Positions 44,121 through 52,712 of a stretch of 64,000 bases of DNA are shown one piece after another. The notes beneath the pieces are model-generated. The model ran no database searches. It worked only from the letters and a program-made list of their open reading frames with translations, and was not told the DNA's origin. The translations under genes were made by a program, and so were the position numbers. Each line of letters opens with the position of its first letter. The stretch's first letter is position 1. This DNA comes from Sphingomonadales bacterium (GTDB lineage: Bacteria; Pseudomonadota; Alphaproteobacteria; Sphingomonadales; Sphingomonadaceae): assembly GCA_027491235.1 (NCBI GenBank), contig JAIXWO010000021.1, forward strand, positions 620,001-684,000, given 5' to 3'.

Positions 44121-45322
44121 TACGAAATAATGCCTGTTGCCCGGCCCGCAATGGCGAACCGTTTCAGGATATCCGCGACCTGCTCCGACGTGTGTTCGGC
44201 GCAGAGCGAGCAGCGCAGCAGCGTCATACCCGCAGGCGTCGCCGGTGGACGCGCGAGGTTCACGTAAAGCCCGTTGTCGAGCAGCGCTTCCCACATCATC
44301 GCGCCGCGTTCGAGGTCCGGCATGATGACGGCGATGATTGCTGACTGGGGCGTTTCGGTGCCCAGCTTGAAGCCAAGATCGCGCAGACCCTTGTGCAGGG
44401 TCTTTGAATTTTCCCACAGATGCGCGCGCTTGTTGCTACCGTGCATCAGCTTGCGGATCGATGTGGCCGAACTCGCCATCACGCTCGGCGGCAGGGCCGC
44501 TGTGAAGACATAGGGACGGCAGACGAGGCGCATCACCTCAAATTTCGGGTGATTGGACACGCAGAAGCCGCCAACGGTGCCGACGGATTTGCTGAACGTG
44601 CCGATGATGAAATCGACATCGTCGATGACGCCCTGTTCCTCGGCAACGCCGCGGCCATGTTCCCCGATAAAGCCCATCGAATGCGCTTCGTCGACCAGCA
44701 CCATCGCGCCCGCTTCCTTGGAAACGCGGATCATCTCCTTGAGCGGCGCGACATCGCCGAGCATCGAATAGACGCCTTCCAGAACGACGAGCTTGCCCGC
44801 TTCGGGTGGCAGGCGCTTCAGTCGCTTTTCGAGCGCTTCGACATCATTGTGGCGGAAGGCAACAACTTCGGCATCGCCCATCTTGCACCCATCATAGATG
44901 GAGGCATGGCTGTCGATGTCGAGGATGATGTAATCCCCCTTGCCGGCAATCGTCGAAATGATGCCGAGGTTGGCCTGGTATCCCGTTGAAAACACCATGG
45001 CATGGTCCATGGCGTAGAATTCCTTGAGCGCCTCTTCGACATCGCGGTGGTCGCGGAAGGTGCCGTTGAGCACGCGGCTGCCGGTCGTGCCTGCGCCGAA
45101 TTCATCAAACGCTTTCTTGCCGGCTTCGATGACGTCGGGGTCGAACGTCATGCCCATATAGTTATAGGTGCCGAGCAGAATGGTCTCACGGCCATTGCAG
45201 ACAGCGACGGTCGGGGACTTCACCTCTTCCATCACGAGTGAGAAGGGATCACGCACGCCGGTGGCGAGCAGATTTTCACGCTGTTGGATCAGAGGATCAA
45301 ATTTCGAAAAAAGATCAGTCAT
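44120..45322 (-). CDS. spt: Serine palmitoyltransferase
   Basis: The 400-residue soluble alpha-oxoamine synthase condenses serine with palmitoyl-CoA (or acyl-ACP) to 3-ketosphinganine, the first step of sphingolipid synthesis. PLP segments are TGYQANLGIIS, DIDSHASIYDGC, VDEAHSMGFIGEHGRG and the lysine motif IGTFSKSVGTVGGF. The ATG at 45322 has GGGAAG at good spacing; ATG 45331 has it too close. AcpR-type ACP is encoded just upstream. It marks the organism as a sphingomonad. Confidence 0.93.
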   Translation of the reverse strand: MTDLFSKFDPLIQQRENLLATGVRDPFSLVMEEVKSPTVAVCNGRETILLGTYNYMGMTFDPDVIEAGKKAFDEFGAGTTGSRVLNGTFRDHRDVEEALKEFYAMDHAMVFSTGYQANLGIISTIAGKGDYIILDIDSHASIYDGCKMGDAEVVAFRHNDVEALEKRLKRLPPEAGKLVVLEGVYSMLGDVAPLKEMIRVSKEAGAMVLVDEAHSMGFIGEHGRGVAEEQGVIDDVDFIIGTFSKSVGTVGGFCVSNHPKFEVMRLVCRPYVFTAALPPSVMASSATSIRKLMHGSNKRAHLWENSKTLHKGLRDLGFKLGTETPQSAIIAVIMPDLERGAMMWEALLDNGLYVNLARPPATPAGMTLLRCSLCAEHTSEQVADILKRFAIAGRATGIIS

Positions 45323-45369
45323 TTTTTTCATTCTTCCCGTTGCGTCGTGCCGACTTGGCCCCCGGCACC

Positions 45370-45424
45370 TTGCCAACCCAGACGCCCGTTCTGGCTGGCA
45401 TGACCCCGAAAAAACACGTCGGGG
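45370..45424. other. Two hairpins between acp and spt
   Basis: In the 119-bp acp-spt gap, TGCCAACCCAGA pairs with TCTGGCTGGCA (one mismatch and a bulge), and CCCCGA (45404-45409) with TCGGGG (45419-45424). On the minus strand the second loop is T-rich (CGTGTTTTT). They may partly terminate or process the acp-spt transcript. Confidence 0.4.
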
Positions 45425-45441
45425 CGACGGAAATTAGAGGC

Positions 45442-45684
45442 TTAACTGCCCAGTTTGATCACGGCATCCACAAGCTGCCCGACCGTTTCAATTTCGGCCT
45501 GCATGTTCATGGTGATGATGATGTCAAATTCGTCTTCAACCGCGGCCACGAAATCCATGACCGTCAGGCTGTCCCATTCCAGATCATGCTGGAATGTCGT
45601 TGCGTCTGAGAGTTCCGTGCCTTTTTTGTTAAAGGGCGCGATCAGGTCGGCAACCTTGTCAAATACTGTCTGGCGATCCGTCAT
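45442..45684 (-). CDS. Acyl carrier protein associated with Spt
   Basis: The 80-residue acidic protein has the phosphopantetheine site at Ser39 (LEWDSLTVMDFVAAVEDEF) and a four-helix ACP layout. In sphingomonads and Caulobacter a dedicated ACP next to spt supplies or positions the acyl chain for sphingolipid synthesis; position and divergence from AcpP-type sequences suggest the same here. It is 119 bp upstream of spt on the same strand. Confidence 0.9.
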   Translation of the reverse strand: MTDRQTVFDKVADLIAPFNKKGTELSDATTFQHDLEWDSLTVMDFVAAVEDEFDIIITMNMQAEIETVGQLVDAVIKLGS

Positions 45685-45744
45685 GTGTCTTCCTTAACGC
45701 GTTGGATACTAATGCCAAGCGATTGCGGCGCAAACGGGGCAGCA

Positions 45745-45768
45745 CCCGGAGAACAACGGTGCTCCGGG
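45745..45768 (-). terminator. Hairpin after fdxA
   Basis: CCCGGAG (45745-45751) pairs with CTCCGGG (45762-45768) in the gap between fdxA and acp. On the minus strand the following bases lack a long T run, so termination is probably partial. Confidence 0.4.
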
Positions 45769-45810
45769 GCCACTTTCGGCGTCAATTCGTCGCAGAAAAG
45801 CAGGTGGAGC

Positions 45811-46152
45811 TTAGTCGCCCTTGCCCGGCTCAGCCGAGAAGTACTTATCGAACTTGCCGTCTTCGCCCTTATGGTCGTCGGCGTCGGCAGGGGTCTGGTC
45901 ACCCTTGCGGGTTACGTTGGGCCATTCGGCGGAATAGCTGTTGTTCAGCTCGAGCCACTTTTCCAGACCGCTTTCGGTGTCGGGCAAGATGGCTTCCGCC
46001 GGGCATTCCGGTTCACACACACCGCAATCGATGCATTCGTTCGGGTTGATGACGAGCATATTCTCGCCTTCATAGAAGCAGTCGACGGGACAGACCTCCA
46101 CGCAATCCATGTACTTGCACTTGATGCAGGCTTCGGTGACGACATAGGTCAT
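45811..46152 (-). CDS. fdxA: Seven-iron ferredoxin FdxA
   Basis: The 113-residue ferredoxin has cysteines placed as in Azotobacter FdI. Cys9, Cys17 and Cys50 would hold a 3Fe-4S cluster; Cys21, Cys40, Cys43 and Cys46 a 4Fe-4S cluster ([33 protein letters not shown]). A charged C-terminal tail of about 45 residues follows. It is a low-potential electron carrier, partner unknown. It follows the S4 gene by 35 bp. In many alphaproteobacteria carD comes next; here acp and spt do. Confidence 0.95.
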   Translation of the reverse strand: MTYVVTEACIKCKYMDCVEVCPVDCFYEGENMLVINPNECIDCGVCEPECPAEAILPDTESGLEKWLELNNSYSAEWPNVTRKGDQTPADADDHKGEDGKFDKYFSAEPGKGD

Positions 46153-46187
46153 TGCGGGTCCTCCGGAATGTGTAGTTTTGCGGTTCG

Positions 46188-46472
46188 TTAGATGGCGATA
46201 AGGGCGCCGTCAATCGGCTGCGGTGGGGCAATTTCGCGATAATGCCCCCGCGCCTCTTCTGCCGGGCCTCTCCTTTGGGGGAGGGCCTCCACCCGAATGA
46301 CATGGATGGCGCCATGCAGGGGGATGGTGATGACGCTGCCGGGACCGACATCGGTATGGGCGCGTTTCACATTTTGGCCATTGAGGCGGATGCGGCCTTC
46401 TCCCACAATTTGCTGCGCAAGCGTGCGGGTTTTGGTGAGCCGGGCGAAGAAGAGAAATTTATCGAGCCGCAT
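46188..46472 (-). CDS. S4-domain RNA-binding protein (HslR-like)
   Basis: The 94-residue protein begins [23 protein letters not shown] and continues [26 protein letters not shown], a complete S4 domain as in heat-shock protein 15 (Hsp15/HslR). Hsp15 recycles stalled 50S subunits carrying peptidyl-tRNA. The protein has a short non-S4 tail. It starts 6 bp after the helicase stop. Confidence 0.92.
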   Translation of the reverse strand: MRLDKFLFFARLTKTRTLAQQIVGEGRIRLNGQNVKRAHTDVGPGSVITIPLHGAIHVIRVEALPQRRGPAEEARGHYREIAPPQPIDGALIAI

Positions 46473-46478
46473 AAACTC

Positions 46479-48986
46479 CTATCTCTTTAATTGGCCAAGC
46501 ACGGCGAAAGCCGCATTGACCGGGGTGGGGGCCTGGACACGCCGTGGGCGGCCGCGCCAGCGCCATTGGTTCGGCTGGATATTGCCCACAGGATGAAAGC
46601 CGATCGCCCGCATGATCCGGGCAAAGGTCTCGCTGCCGATGCCAAGCGACACGGCCATGGCGGGGTCGAGCATCGACGTTCGTTCTTTGCCGCGCGCATC
46701 ATGGGCGGCGCGCGCGATCCGTTCAACAAGGTCGATGCGCAGCATCTGGTCCCCAAAGCGGCGGTATCCGGCCAGCCGCGCGGCCTCAGCCAGCACAGGG
46801 GCCGGCTTGTCGAGCAGGCCAAGCCCGGCGAGCGGCCGCGGCGGCATCATCTGGCCTGCCCGAATGGCGGAAAGCGCCAGCCGCAGGCGGGTCGGCTCTG
46901 GCTTGAGCAGAACCGGCAAGAAAACATCAAGCGCGCCAATGGTCACACCAAGGCGCTGGAGAAACTGCCGCTGGCCCCGATCGAGCGACGCCAGTGCATC
47001 ATCGCTGGCCGCACGATCGAGCACGCCGCCATGTTCAGCCAGCTGGACCAAAATGCCCCGCAGGACAGGCGGCGTCTCCCGATCTGCGGCCACAGCCGAA
47101 ATCTTGTTAAGCGGCCCAAGCTTGCCGGTGATCATGCGGGCAACCCAGGCCTCAAGTCGTGCCTCGACAGCTGCGCGACTGGCCGGATCCACCCGCGACA
47201 AAGCGGGGCTCAAAAAGAGACGCGGGGTGACAAGTGTTTTGCCCGGTTTGAAACGGGCCAGCTCAACGTCTGTCCAGACAATGCGGACCGGTGTTCCGGG
47301 TTCGGTAATCAGGCTGAAAGCGCTGTCTGCGGCCTCGACGACCTTCTGCGCGCGCCGGGCGAATTCCTTGGGCAGGCGCAACTCAGCCGCAGCAAGCAGC
47401 CTCTTATGGTCTTTGCCCCGCGCGGCGGCATCGGGTGCAAAGGTGAAGCCATTCAGCGTCCCGATCATCTCCCCATCCACCAGAACCTCGCCATTGTCAT
47501 CAACCTGCACGTCGAGAAGGGCGGGATCATTGCTGACGGACTTCATCAGGATCGACGTGCGCCGGTCCACGAACCGTTCGGTTAGGCGCGCGTGAAGGGC
47601 ATCGGATAGTTTGAGTTCCAGCTCGCGGGTCCGCTCGGCCCATGTGGGCGCGTCAATCAACCAGTCAGCCCGCTGGGCGACATAGGCCCAAATGCGGACT
47701 TCAGAGATGCGGGCGGCAAGTGTTTCGACATCGCCCTGCACGCTATCCAGCCGCGCAATCTGGGCAGCAAACCAGGGGCCGGGGATATGGCCTGACCCTT
47801 CGGACAAGAAGCCGAAAATCTGGCTGACCATGCGGGAATGATGTTCTGCGCCCACCTTGCGGAAATCAGGCAGGCCGCAGGCGGCCCAGAGCCTTTGGAC
47901 CATGCGGGGCCCGCGCGCCCGGTCGATGACCATCCGGTCGTTGGACAGGATGCGCAGCACGGTCAGGTCGATAGAGTCCGGCGCAGCCCGCAGCACGGGG
48001 TTGTCGGGCCGGACGCCCAAGGACTGCGTCAGTGCGTCGACCGAGCCAAAATCAAGATCGCTGTTGCGCCACATCAGATGCTCGAGCGGTTTGAAGCGAT
48101 GCTCCTCAATCCGTTCAATCTCAATGTCTGAGAATGCCGCTTCATCCGGCCCGCCGGATAGAACGCCAAAGGTGCCGTCGCGCTGGTGACGCCCGGCGCG
48201 GCCTGCAATCTGCGCCATTTCCGAAAGATGCAGCCGCCGTTGGCGTTTGCCGTCAAATTTGGTGAGGCTGGCAAAGGCGACATGGCCGACATCCATGTTC
48301 AGCCCCATGCCGACGGCGTCCGTCGCGACCAGGTAGTCGACTTCGCCCGCCTGATACATGGCGACCTGCGCGTTGCGCGTGGCCGGCGACAAGGCGCCCA
48401 TGACAACCGCCGCGCCGCCGCGCGTCCGCCGCAGCATTTCGGCCACGGCGTAAACATGCTCGGCCGAGAAGGCGACGATGGCGGTGCGCGGTGGCAGGCG
48501 GGACAACTTCTTGCCGCCTGCATAAGTCAGCTGGGAAAAGCGGGGGCGGGTGATGATCTCTGCCTCGGGAAGCAGCGTGCGCACAAGGGGCTTCAGGCTT
48601 TCCGACCCGAGGATCATCGTTTCTTCGCGACCGCGGGCACGCAGCAATCTGTCAGTAAATACATGGCCGCGTTCGGCATCAATGCCGAGCTGCGCTTCAT
48701 CGAGCGCCACAAAGGCGACGTCCCGGTCGGTCGGCATCGACTCCGCTGTGCACAACAGCCAGCGCGCGTCGGGGGGGAGGATACGCTCTTCGCCGGTGAT
48801 CAGGCCGACATGCTTTGCGCCTTTGATGCGGACAACGCGGTCATACACTTCGCGTGCCAAAAGGCGCAAAGGGAAGCCCATGATGCCGCTGGAATGGGCA
48901 CATAGCCGCTCAACCGCGAGGTGCGTCTTTCCCGTATTGGTCGGCCCGAGAACGGCCGTAATCGCGGAACGCGCGCGTTGGCTCAT
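46479..48986 (-). CDS. SUV3/MgpS-like superfamily 2 helicase
   Basis: From ATG 48986 the product has 835 residues. It has Walker A LGPTNTGKTHLAVE, DEAQ-type motif II VALDEAQLGID, SF2 motif V YLVATDAVGMGLNMDV and motif VI QIAGRAGRHQRDGTFG, the Suv3 signature. A long C-terminal region follows. Suv3 unwinds RNA in mitochondrial turnover; the bacterial homologues are little studied. The order helicase-S4-fdxA is typical of alphaproteobacteria. The track start (49094) adds 36 unsupported residues. Confidence 0.9.
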   Translation of the reverse strand: MSQRARSAITAVLGPTNTGKTHLAVERLCAHSSGIMGFPLRLLAREVYDRVVRIKGAKHVGLITGEERILPPDARWLLCTAESMPTDRDVAFVALDEAQLGIDAERGHVFTDRLLRARGREETMILGSESLKPLVRTLLPEAEIITRPRFSQLTYAGGKKLSRLPPRTAIVAFSAEHVYAVAEMLRRTRGGAAVVMGALSPATRNAQVAMYQAGEVDYLVATDAVGMGLNMDVGHVAFASLTKFDGKRQRRLHLSEMAQIAGRAGRHQRDGTFGVLSGGPDEAAFSDIEIERIEEHRFKPLEHLMWRNSDLDFGSVDALTQSLGVRPDNPVLRAAPDSIDLTVLRILSNDRMVIDRARGPRMVQRLWAACGLPDFRKVGAEHHSRMVSQIFGFLSEGSGHIPGPWFAAQIARLDSVQGDVETLAARISEVRIWAYVAQRADWLIDAPTWAERTRELELKLSDALHARLTERFVDRRTSILMKSVSNDPALLDVQVDDNGEVLVDGEMIGTLNGFTFAPDAAARGKDHKRLLAAAELRLPKEFARRAQKVVEAADSAFSLITEPGTPVRIVWTDVELARFKPGKTLVTPRLFLSPALSRVDPASRAAVEARLEAWVARMITGKLGPLNKISAVAADRETPPVLRGILVQLAEHGGVLDRAASDDALASLDRGQRQFLQRLGVTIGALDVFLPVLLKPEPTRLRLALSAIRAGQMMPPRPLAGLGLLDKPAPVLAEAARLAGYRRFGDQMLRIDLVERIARAAHDARGKERTSMLDPAMAVSLGIGSETFARIMRAIGFHPVGNIQPNQWRWRGRPRRVQAPTPVNAAFAVLGQLKR

Positions 48987-49181
48987 CCCGGTCAGATTGC
49001 CATGATCTTGCCCATGCGCAAGGGCTAATCGACCTAGGTGACCAAAAGGGCAGTGCAACTCTTCGGCAATTTGGCACGGATGGCCGCTGCACACCTGTTT
49101 TGCCCAAACATAAGTTTGACATTAACCATTGGCGTTTACAGGTAGCGCAACGGGATCGCGGTCGGAAAGGCCAGAGCAAGC

Positions 49182-50684
49182 TTGTTTGAACGAAACGAAC
49201 ATGGTTTTGGCGCGTTTGGCGCGACGATGGCGTTGTCGCTCGATCAGGCCTTGCCGGTCCCGCATGATCTGACGACATGGTCCGGGCGGATCGACCATGT
49301 CGTTGACCGTCTCCATCATCTGGATCTTGTACCTGATCTTGGCGCCGATATCGGCACGGGCCGCTGGTTCCGTGGGCTCGCCACCTGTCTGGCCTTGTGC
49401 GGAGTCACTTTGGCGTTTGCGCCGGGTATTCATCCTCTTGTCGGCCGCGCGCCTGCGCCGGTTGAGGGTCGGGCCTGGGATGATAGCCGCGCACAGGCCA
49501 TCGCGCCGCTCGCTTATGGCGGCAATACCGGCAAACGGATGGCGGCGAACGATCTGGTCACGCCCCTGGCCGACGCGCCGGAACGCCCGACCATCGAACT
49601 CACAACAACCATCGGACAGGGCGACGGCTTTGCCCGTGTGCTGGAACGCGCCGGTGTCGCCGCAGGAGAGGCCAGTCGCGCCGCCTGGCTGGTGGCCTCG
49701 GTTGCGCCGCTGTCCGGCATTGAACCGGGCACGGTGATGCCCATTGTACTTGGCCCCCGCTCCTCGCGCAGCGTCGCCCGCCCGCTGCAGTCGCTGGATG
49801 TGCGCGCGCGTTTTGACTTGAACGTCCGCATTTCCAACGTCGGCGGCACTCTCCAAATGGTCCAGATGCCGATCAAGGTGGACAATACCCCGCTTCGGAT
49901 CGTCGGCCGTGTGGGGGATAGCCTTTATCGGTCTGCGCGTGCGGCAGGTGTTTCGGCGGGTGTCGCCCAATCCTTTATCCGTGCCATTTCCAGCAAGGTC
50001 GATTTTGACCGTGATCTGGCGTCCGATGCCCGCTTCGACATGATTGTGGAGCATCAGCGGGCGGAAACCGGCGAATCCAAAACCGGTAAACTGATGTACA
50101 TCGGCATCCATCGTGGCAACCGCGCGATCCGCATGATCCCCTGGACCATCGGCGGACGGACCGACTGGTATGATGCCGCAGGCGTCGGCCAACGCCGCGA
50201 GGGCATGGTGCGCCCGGTTGCGGCGGCGCGCATTTCTTCAGGTTTCGGTATGCGTTTCCACCCGCTGCTCGGCTATTCGCGCTTCCACAAAGGCACGGAC
50301 TATGCCGCGATGACGGGCACGCCGATCCGCGCTGTTACGGACGGCATTGTCACGCTGGCCGGATGGTCGGGGGGCTATGGCAATATGGTCAAGCTGTCGC
50401 ATGCCGGCGGTTTGGGCACCGGCTATGCCCATATGAGCCGCATCGCCGTGCGTCCGGGCGCACGCGTCGTGCAGGGGCAGGTCATCGGTTATGTCGGCAC
50501 CACCGGCCTGTCGACAGGGCCGCATCTCCATTTCGAAGTGTATCGCAACGGACAGGCGGTCAGCCTCAATTCGGTGAACTTTGCCTCATCCTCGCTGCTT
50601 TCGGGCAGGGAGTTGGAGGCGTTTCGTGCGCGGCTGCGCGCAATGTTGGCCATCCCCGTTTCGGGTGAAGGGCGCGATCTTTAG
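49182..50684 (+). CDS. M23 family metallopeptidase with LysM/OapA-like middle region
   Basis: The 500-residue protein has one N-terminal transmembrane segment (about residues 64-82), a middle domain resembling cell-wall peptidase propeptides (GFARVLERAGVAAGEASRAAWLV, VVGDSLYRSARAAGVSAGVAQSFI-like) and a complete M23 domain: SGFGMRFHPLLGYSRFHKGTDYAA, MVKLSHAGG and GPHLHFEVYRNG. The start is a TTG with GGAAAGG 11 bases upstream; ATG 49227 is an alternative. It probably trims crosslinks during growth or division. It is preceded by a gap of 195 bp with no visible feature. Confidence 0.9.
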   Translation: MFERNEHGFGAFGATMALSLDQALPVPHDLTTWSGRIDHVVDRLHHLDLVPDLGADIGTGRWFRGLATCLALCGVTLAFAPGIHPLVGRAPAPVEGRAWDDSRAQAIAPLAYGGNTGKRMAANDLVTPLADAPERPTIELTTTIGQGDGFARVLERAGVAAGEASRAAWLVASVAPLSGIEPGTVMPIVLGPRSSRSVARPLQSLDVRARFDLNVRISNVGGTLQMVQMPIKVDNTPLRIVGRVGDSLYRSARAAGVSAGVAQSFIRAISSKVDFDRDLASDARFDMIVEHQRAETGESKTGKLMYIGIHRGNRAIRMIPWTIGGRTDWYDAAGVGQRREGMVRPVAAARISSGFGMRFHPLLGYSRFHKGTDYAAMTGTPIRAVTDGIVTLAGWSGGYGNMVKLSHAGGLGTGYAHMSRIAVRPGARVVQGQVIGYVGTTGLSTGPHLHFEVYRNGQAVSLNSVNFASSSLLSGRELEAFRARLRAMLAIPVSGEGRDL

Positions 50685-50757
50685 CTCTCTTACCTGCTGA
50701 ATTTAGCGGGGTGTGATGGCCGTCACATTGCGAATCAGTTTCCACCAATATGGAGGT

Positions 50758-50842
50758 GAAGCGACCCAAGGCGCTTCCCTTTTCGGTCATTTAGGGGGCG
50801 CCCCCTCCTTGACGGCCCGGCAACTATCCCTGTCGGGCCGTC
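50758..50842. terminator. Stacked hairpins with bidirectional terminator
   Basis: Three stems lie between convergent stops: GAAGCG/CGCTTC (50758-50777, then CCCTTTT), the perfect palindrome GGGGGCGCCCCC (50794-50805), and GACGGCCCG (50811-50819) with CGGGCCGTC (50834-50842) followed by ATTTTCT. The last is the main terminator for the M23 gene. Confidence 0.75.
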
Positions 50843-50875
50843 ATTTTCTGACGGTCAACCGCATTGCCCCAGATC

Positions 50876-51745
50876 CTATCTTACCGCGCCCTGCCGCAGC
50901 AGGCGGGGCACAAGGAACAGCGCCGCCACCAAAGGAAAACGCCGCTGCCAGGGTTTGATCTCAATCTGCGTGCCGGCATGCCGGTTGATCTTCCAGGCGA
51001 GGTAATCAATCCCGCCTGAAAAGGTCAGGCTGGCCTTGGCGAGGCGCAGGACGCTTGCCCGCTTTCCGCGCTTGCGCAATTTGGTCCAGACGCGTTCTGT
51101 GGCCGGGCGGCTCATCGTTGCAGAGAGGGGGATGGCCGCGCCAAAGCGTGCATAGCGCGCCGGGTCTGCTTCAACGATAGAGCCGGACCGCGTCGTCTTT
51201 TCTGCGCGCAATTCGCATTGATAGGTCCGGGCAAAGCCTTCCTGCCAGACGATCATCGGGTCATGCGATGCCGCCACAGGCCGGGCGAGATCAAACAAGG
51301 TTGGCGCCGCCTTGGCGACCGCGTCCACAGCCCGGTCTCGCGCGGCGGCATCTTTCGACCAGACCAGCCGGGACGGTTGGGCAAAGCGCGCCCAGACGGA
51401 AACGGTGGTGGCGTCGGGTCTGTTGAGCGCTGCAAAGTCCGCCTCGCTCAGCACCGCATATTTGGCCGCAAGGCCATCTGCTGTGAACGGAAAGACATTG
51501 GGGGGGATCAGCCGGTTGGCGGTGGCGAGCCAGCGCTTTTCATAAGCCGATGGATAGTCCGACACGATCAGGTAGAAATCGAGCATCAGCCCATCAAGCC
51601 GCGCTTCGCGCAGGCAGGACCCGTAAAACAGCACGGCCCGCGCAGCATCACCGTAAAGGGCAGCGATGGCAGTTGCCATCTCGGTGACTTGGGGAAGGAC
51701 AGGGTGCGCCAGTTCTTCTTCAACCAGCGCGCGCAGCGCAGTCAC
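50876..51745 (-). CDS. Tam41-like nucleotidyltransferase (probable CDP-DAG synthase)
   Basis: The 289-residue protein has a polymerase-beta-type site, FYGSCLREARLDGLMLDFYLIV (G-S...D-x-x-x-D), followed by KYAVLSEADFAAL and WARFAQPSRLVW. These mirror the KYGVIS..DL and W..LY.AGRLHKPV segments of Tam41/Mmp37, the mitochondrial phosphatidate cytidylyltransferase. A peripheral-membrane enzyme making CDP-diacylglycerol from phosphatidate and CTP is inferred. It overlaps the diacylglycerol-kinase-family gene by 4 bases, supporting a PA-to-CDP-DAG step. Assignment is by eye only. Confidence 0.7.
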   Translation of the reverse strand: MTALRALVEEELAHPVLPQVTEMATAIAALYGDAARAVLFYGSCLREARLDGLMLDFYLIVSDYPSAYEKRWLATANRLIPPNVFPFTADGLAAKYAVLSEADFAALNRPDATTVSVWARFAQPSRLVWSKDAAARDRAVDAVAKAAPTLFDLARPVAASHDPMIVWQEGFARTYQCELRAEKTTRSGSIVEADPARYARFGAAIPLSATMSRPATERVWTKLRKRGKRASVLRLAKASLTFSGGIDYLAWKINRHAGTQIEIKPWQRRFPLVAALFLVPRLLRQGAVR

Positions 51746-52710
51746 ACTGCCAGCTTGAGGAAGGGAATAGGCGGCGTGGAGCGGAGCACAATGGGTCGCC
51801 CTTCAATGGCCCTGAATGTTTCGCCATCCAGAATGACGCTGGTGCCGCAGCTTTCGATGCGGATAACATCGCCCTGCTGCACATGCACGCCGCGCACAGG
51901 TTCCCGGCCGAGCCTGCCGGCAATGGCGGCCCAGAGCGCGCGGACAAGTGCCGGGGCCGATTGCTCGATGGCGAGCAGCTTCAACCCCATCGCGCCGGGC
52001 GCGCTGGTCCGGCCGTTGAGCAGCAGCTTTTCCAAAGTCGTGACGATCAGGAAGGAGAAGCGGCGTGTTGCCTCTCCATCGCGGATCAACGAGACGGAGA
52101 CGGGGTTTGGCGCGGGCGGCAGCAGACGGCCATGCAGGCCAGAGATCATCGCGAATACAGCGGCAATCCCGGCAATCACATGGCACAGCCCGTTGGGCAG
52201 GCCGAGGGGATAGAGTTTTTCGCGGCAATAGAGAATTGTGTCAGCAAGGCCTGCGCCGCCCAGAAACATACCAAGGACAGGGCGGTTGCTATGTTCGCCC
52301 TCGGTCAGCGAAATGAGCTCCCGCTGGACGACATGGTCATGCAAGTCATGGCGTGCGGCCTCGACAATCCGCTCCAGCATCCCGATGGGATCCCCATCAG
52401 CCCCCAGATCAAGCGCGATCAGGTTGGTCTTGCCATTGGGCAGGACAGCGACCGGCGGCGGTGACGCGCCGAAATAACCGCCATGGTGAATTTCGGTCAG
52501 GGCGGCCTGCACCGTCCCATCGCCGCCATTGATGATCAGAATGCGCGGCTTGACCTGCGCAATGGAGGTGAGGGCGGCACCAATCTGGCTCGCATCCTCA
52601 ACCTCATAATGGAACACTTCGGGGTGTTGCGCGCAAAAGGAACGGATGCGCGGCAGGATGGCGCGGTTGCCCGTCGAATTCGGGTTCGAAAGCAGGGCAA
52701 CAAGCGCCAT
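51742..52710 (-). CDS. Diacylglycerol-kinase catalytic domain protein
   Basis: The 322-residue protein has the lipid-kinase fold: LLSNPNSTGN at the start, ILIINGGDGTVQAALTEI (the GGDGT nucleotide motif, about residues 57-74), and AVLPNGKTNLIALDLG in place of the usual GTGN-x-x-A. The C-terminal beta domain has VSVSLIRDGEATRRFSF and VILDGETF. Substrate may be diacylglycerol or a sphingoid base. The gene is the middle of DUF2141-DAGK-Tam41-like, with 2-bp spacing and a 4-bp overlap. Confidence 0.88.
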   Translation of the reverse strand: MALVALLSNPNSTGNRAILPRIRSFCAQHPEVFHYEVEDASQIGAALTSIAQVKPRILIINGGDGTVQAALTEIHHGGYFGASPPPVAVLPNGKTNLIALDLGADGDPIGMLERIVEAARHDLHDHVVQRELISLTEGEHSNRPVLGMFLGGAGLADTILYCREKLYPLGLPNGLCHVIAGIAAVFAMISGLHGRLLPPAPNPVSVSLIRDGEATRRFSFLIVTTLEKLLLNGRTSAPGAMGLKLLAIEQSAPALVRALWAAIAGRLGREPVRGVHVQQGDVIRIESCGTSVILDGETFRAIEGRPIVLRSTPPIPFLKLAV

Positions 52711-52712
52711 GC

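Noticed and set aside
50713-50958. 81-aa plus ORF across the M23/Tam41-like junction
   Set aside because: It runs through the stacked terminator hairpins and into the opposite gene, with no ribosome site or domain.
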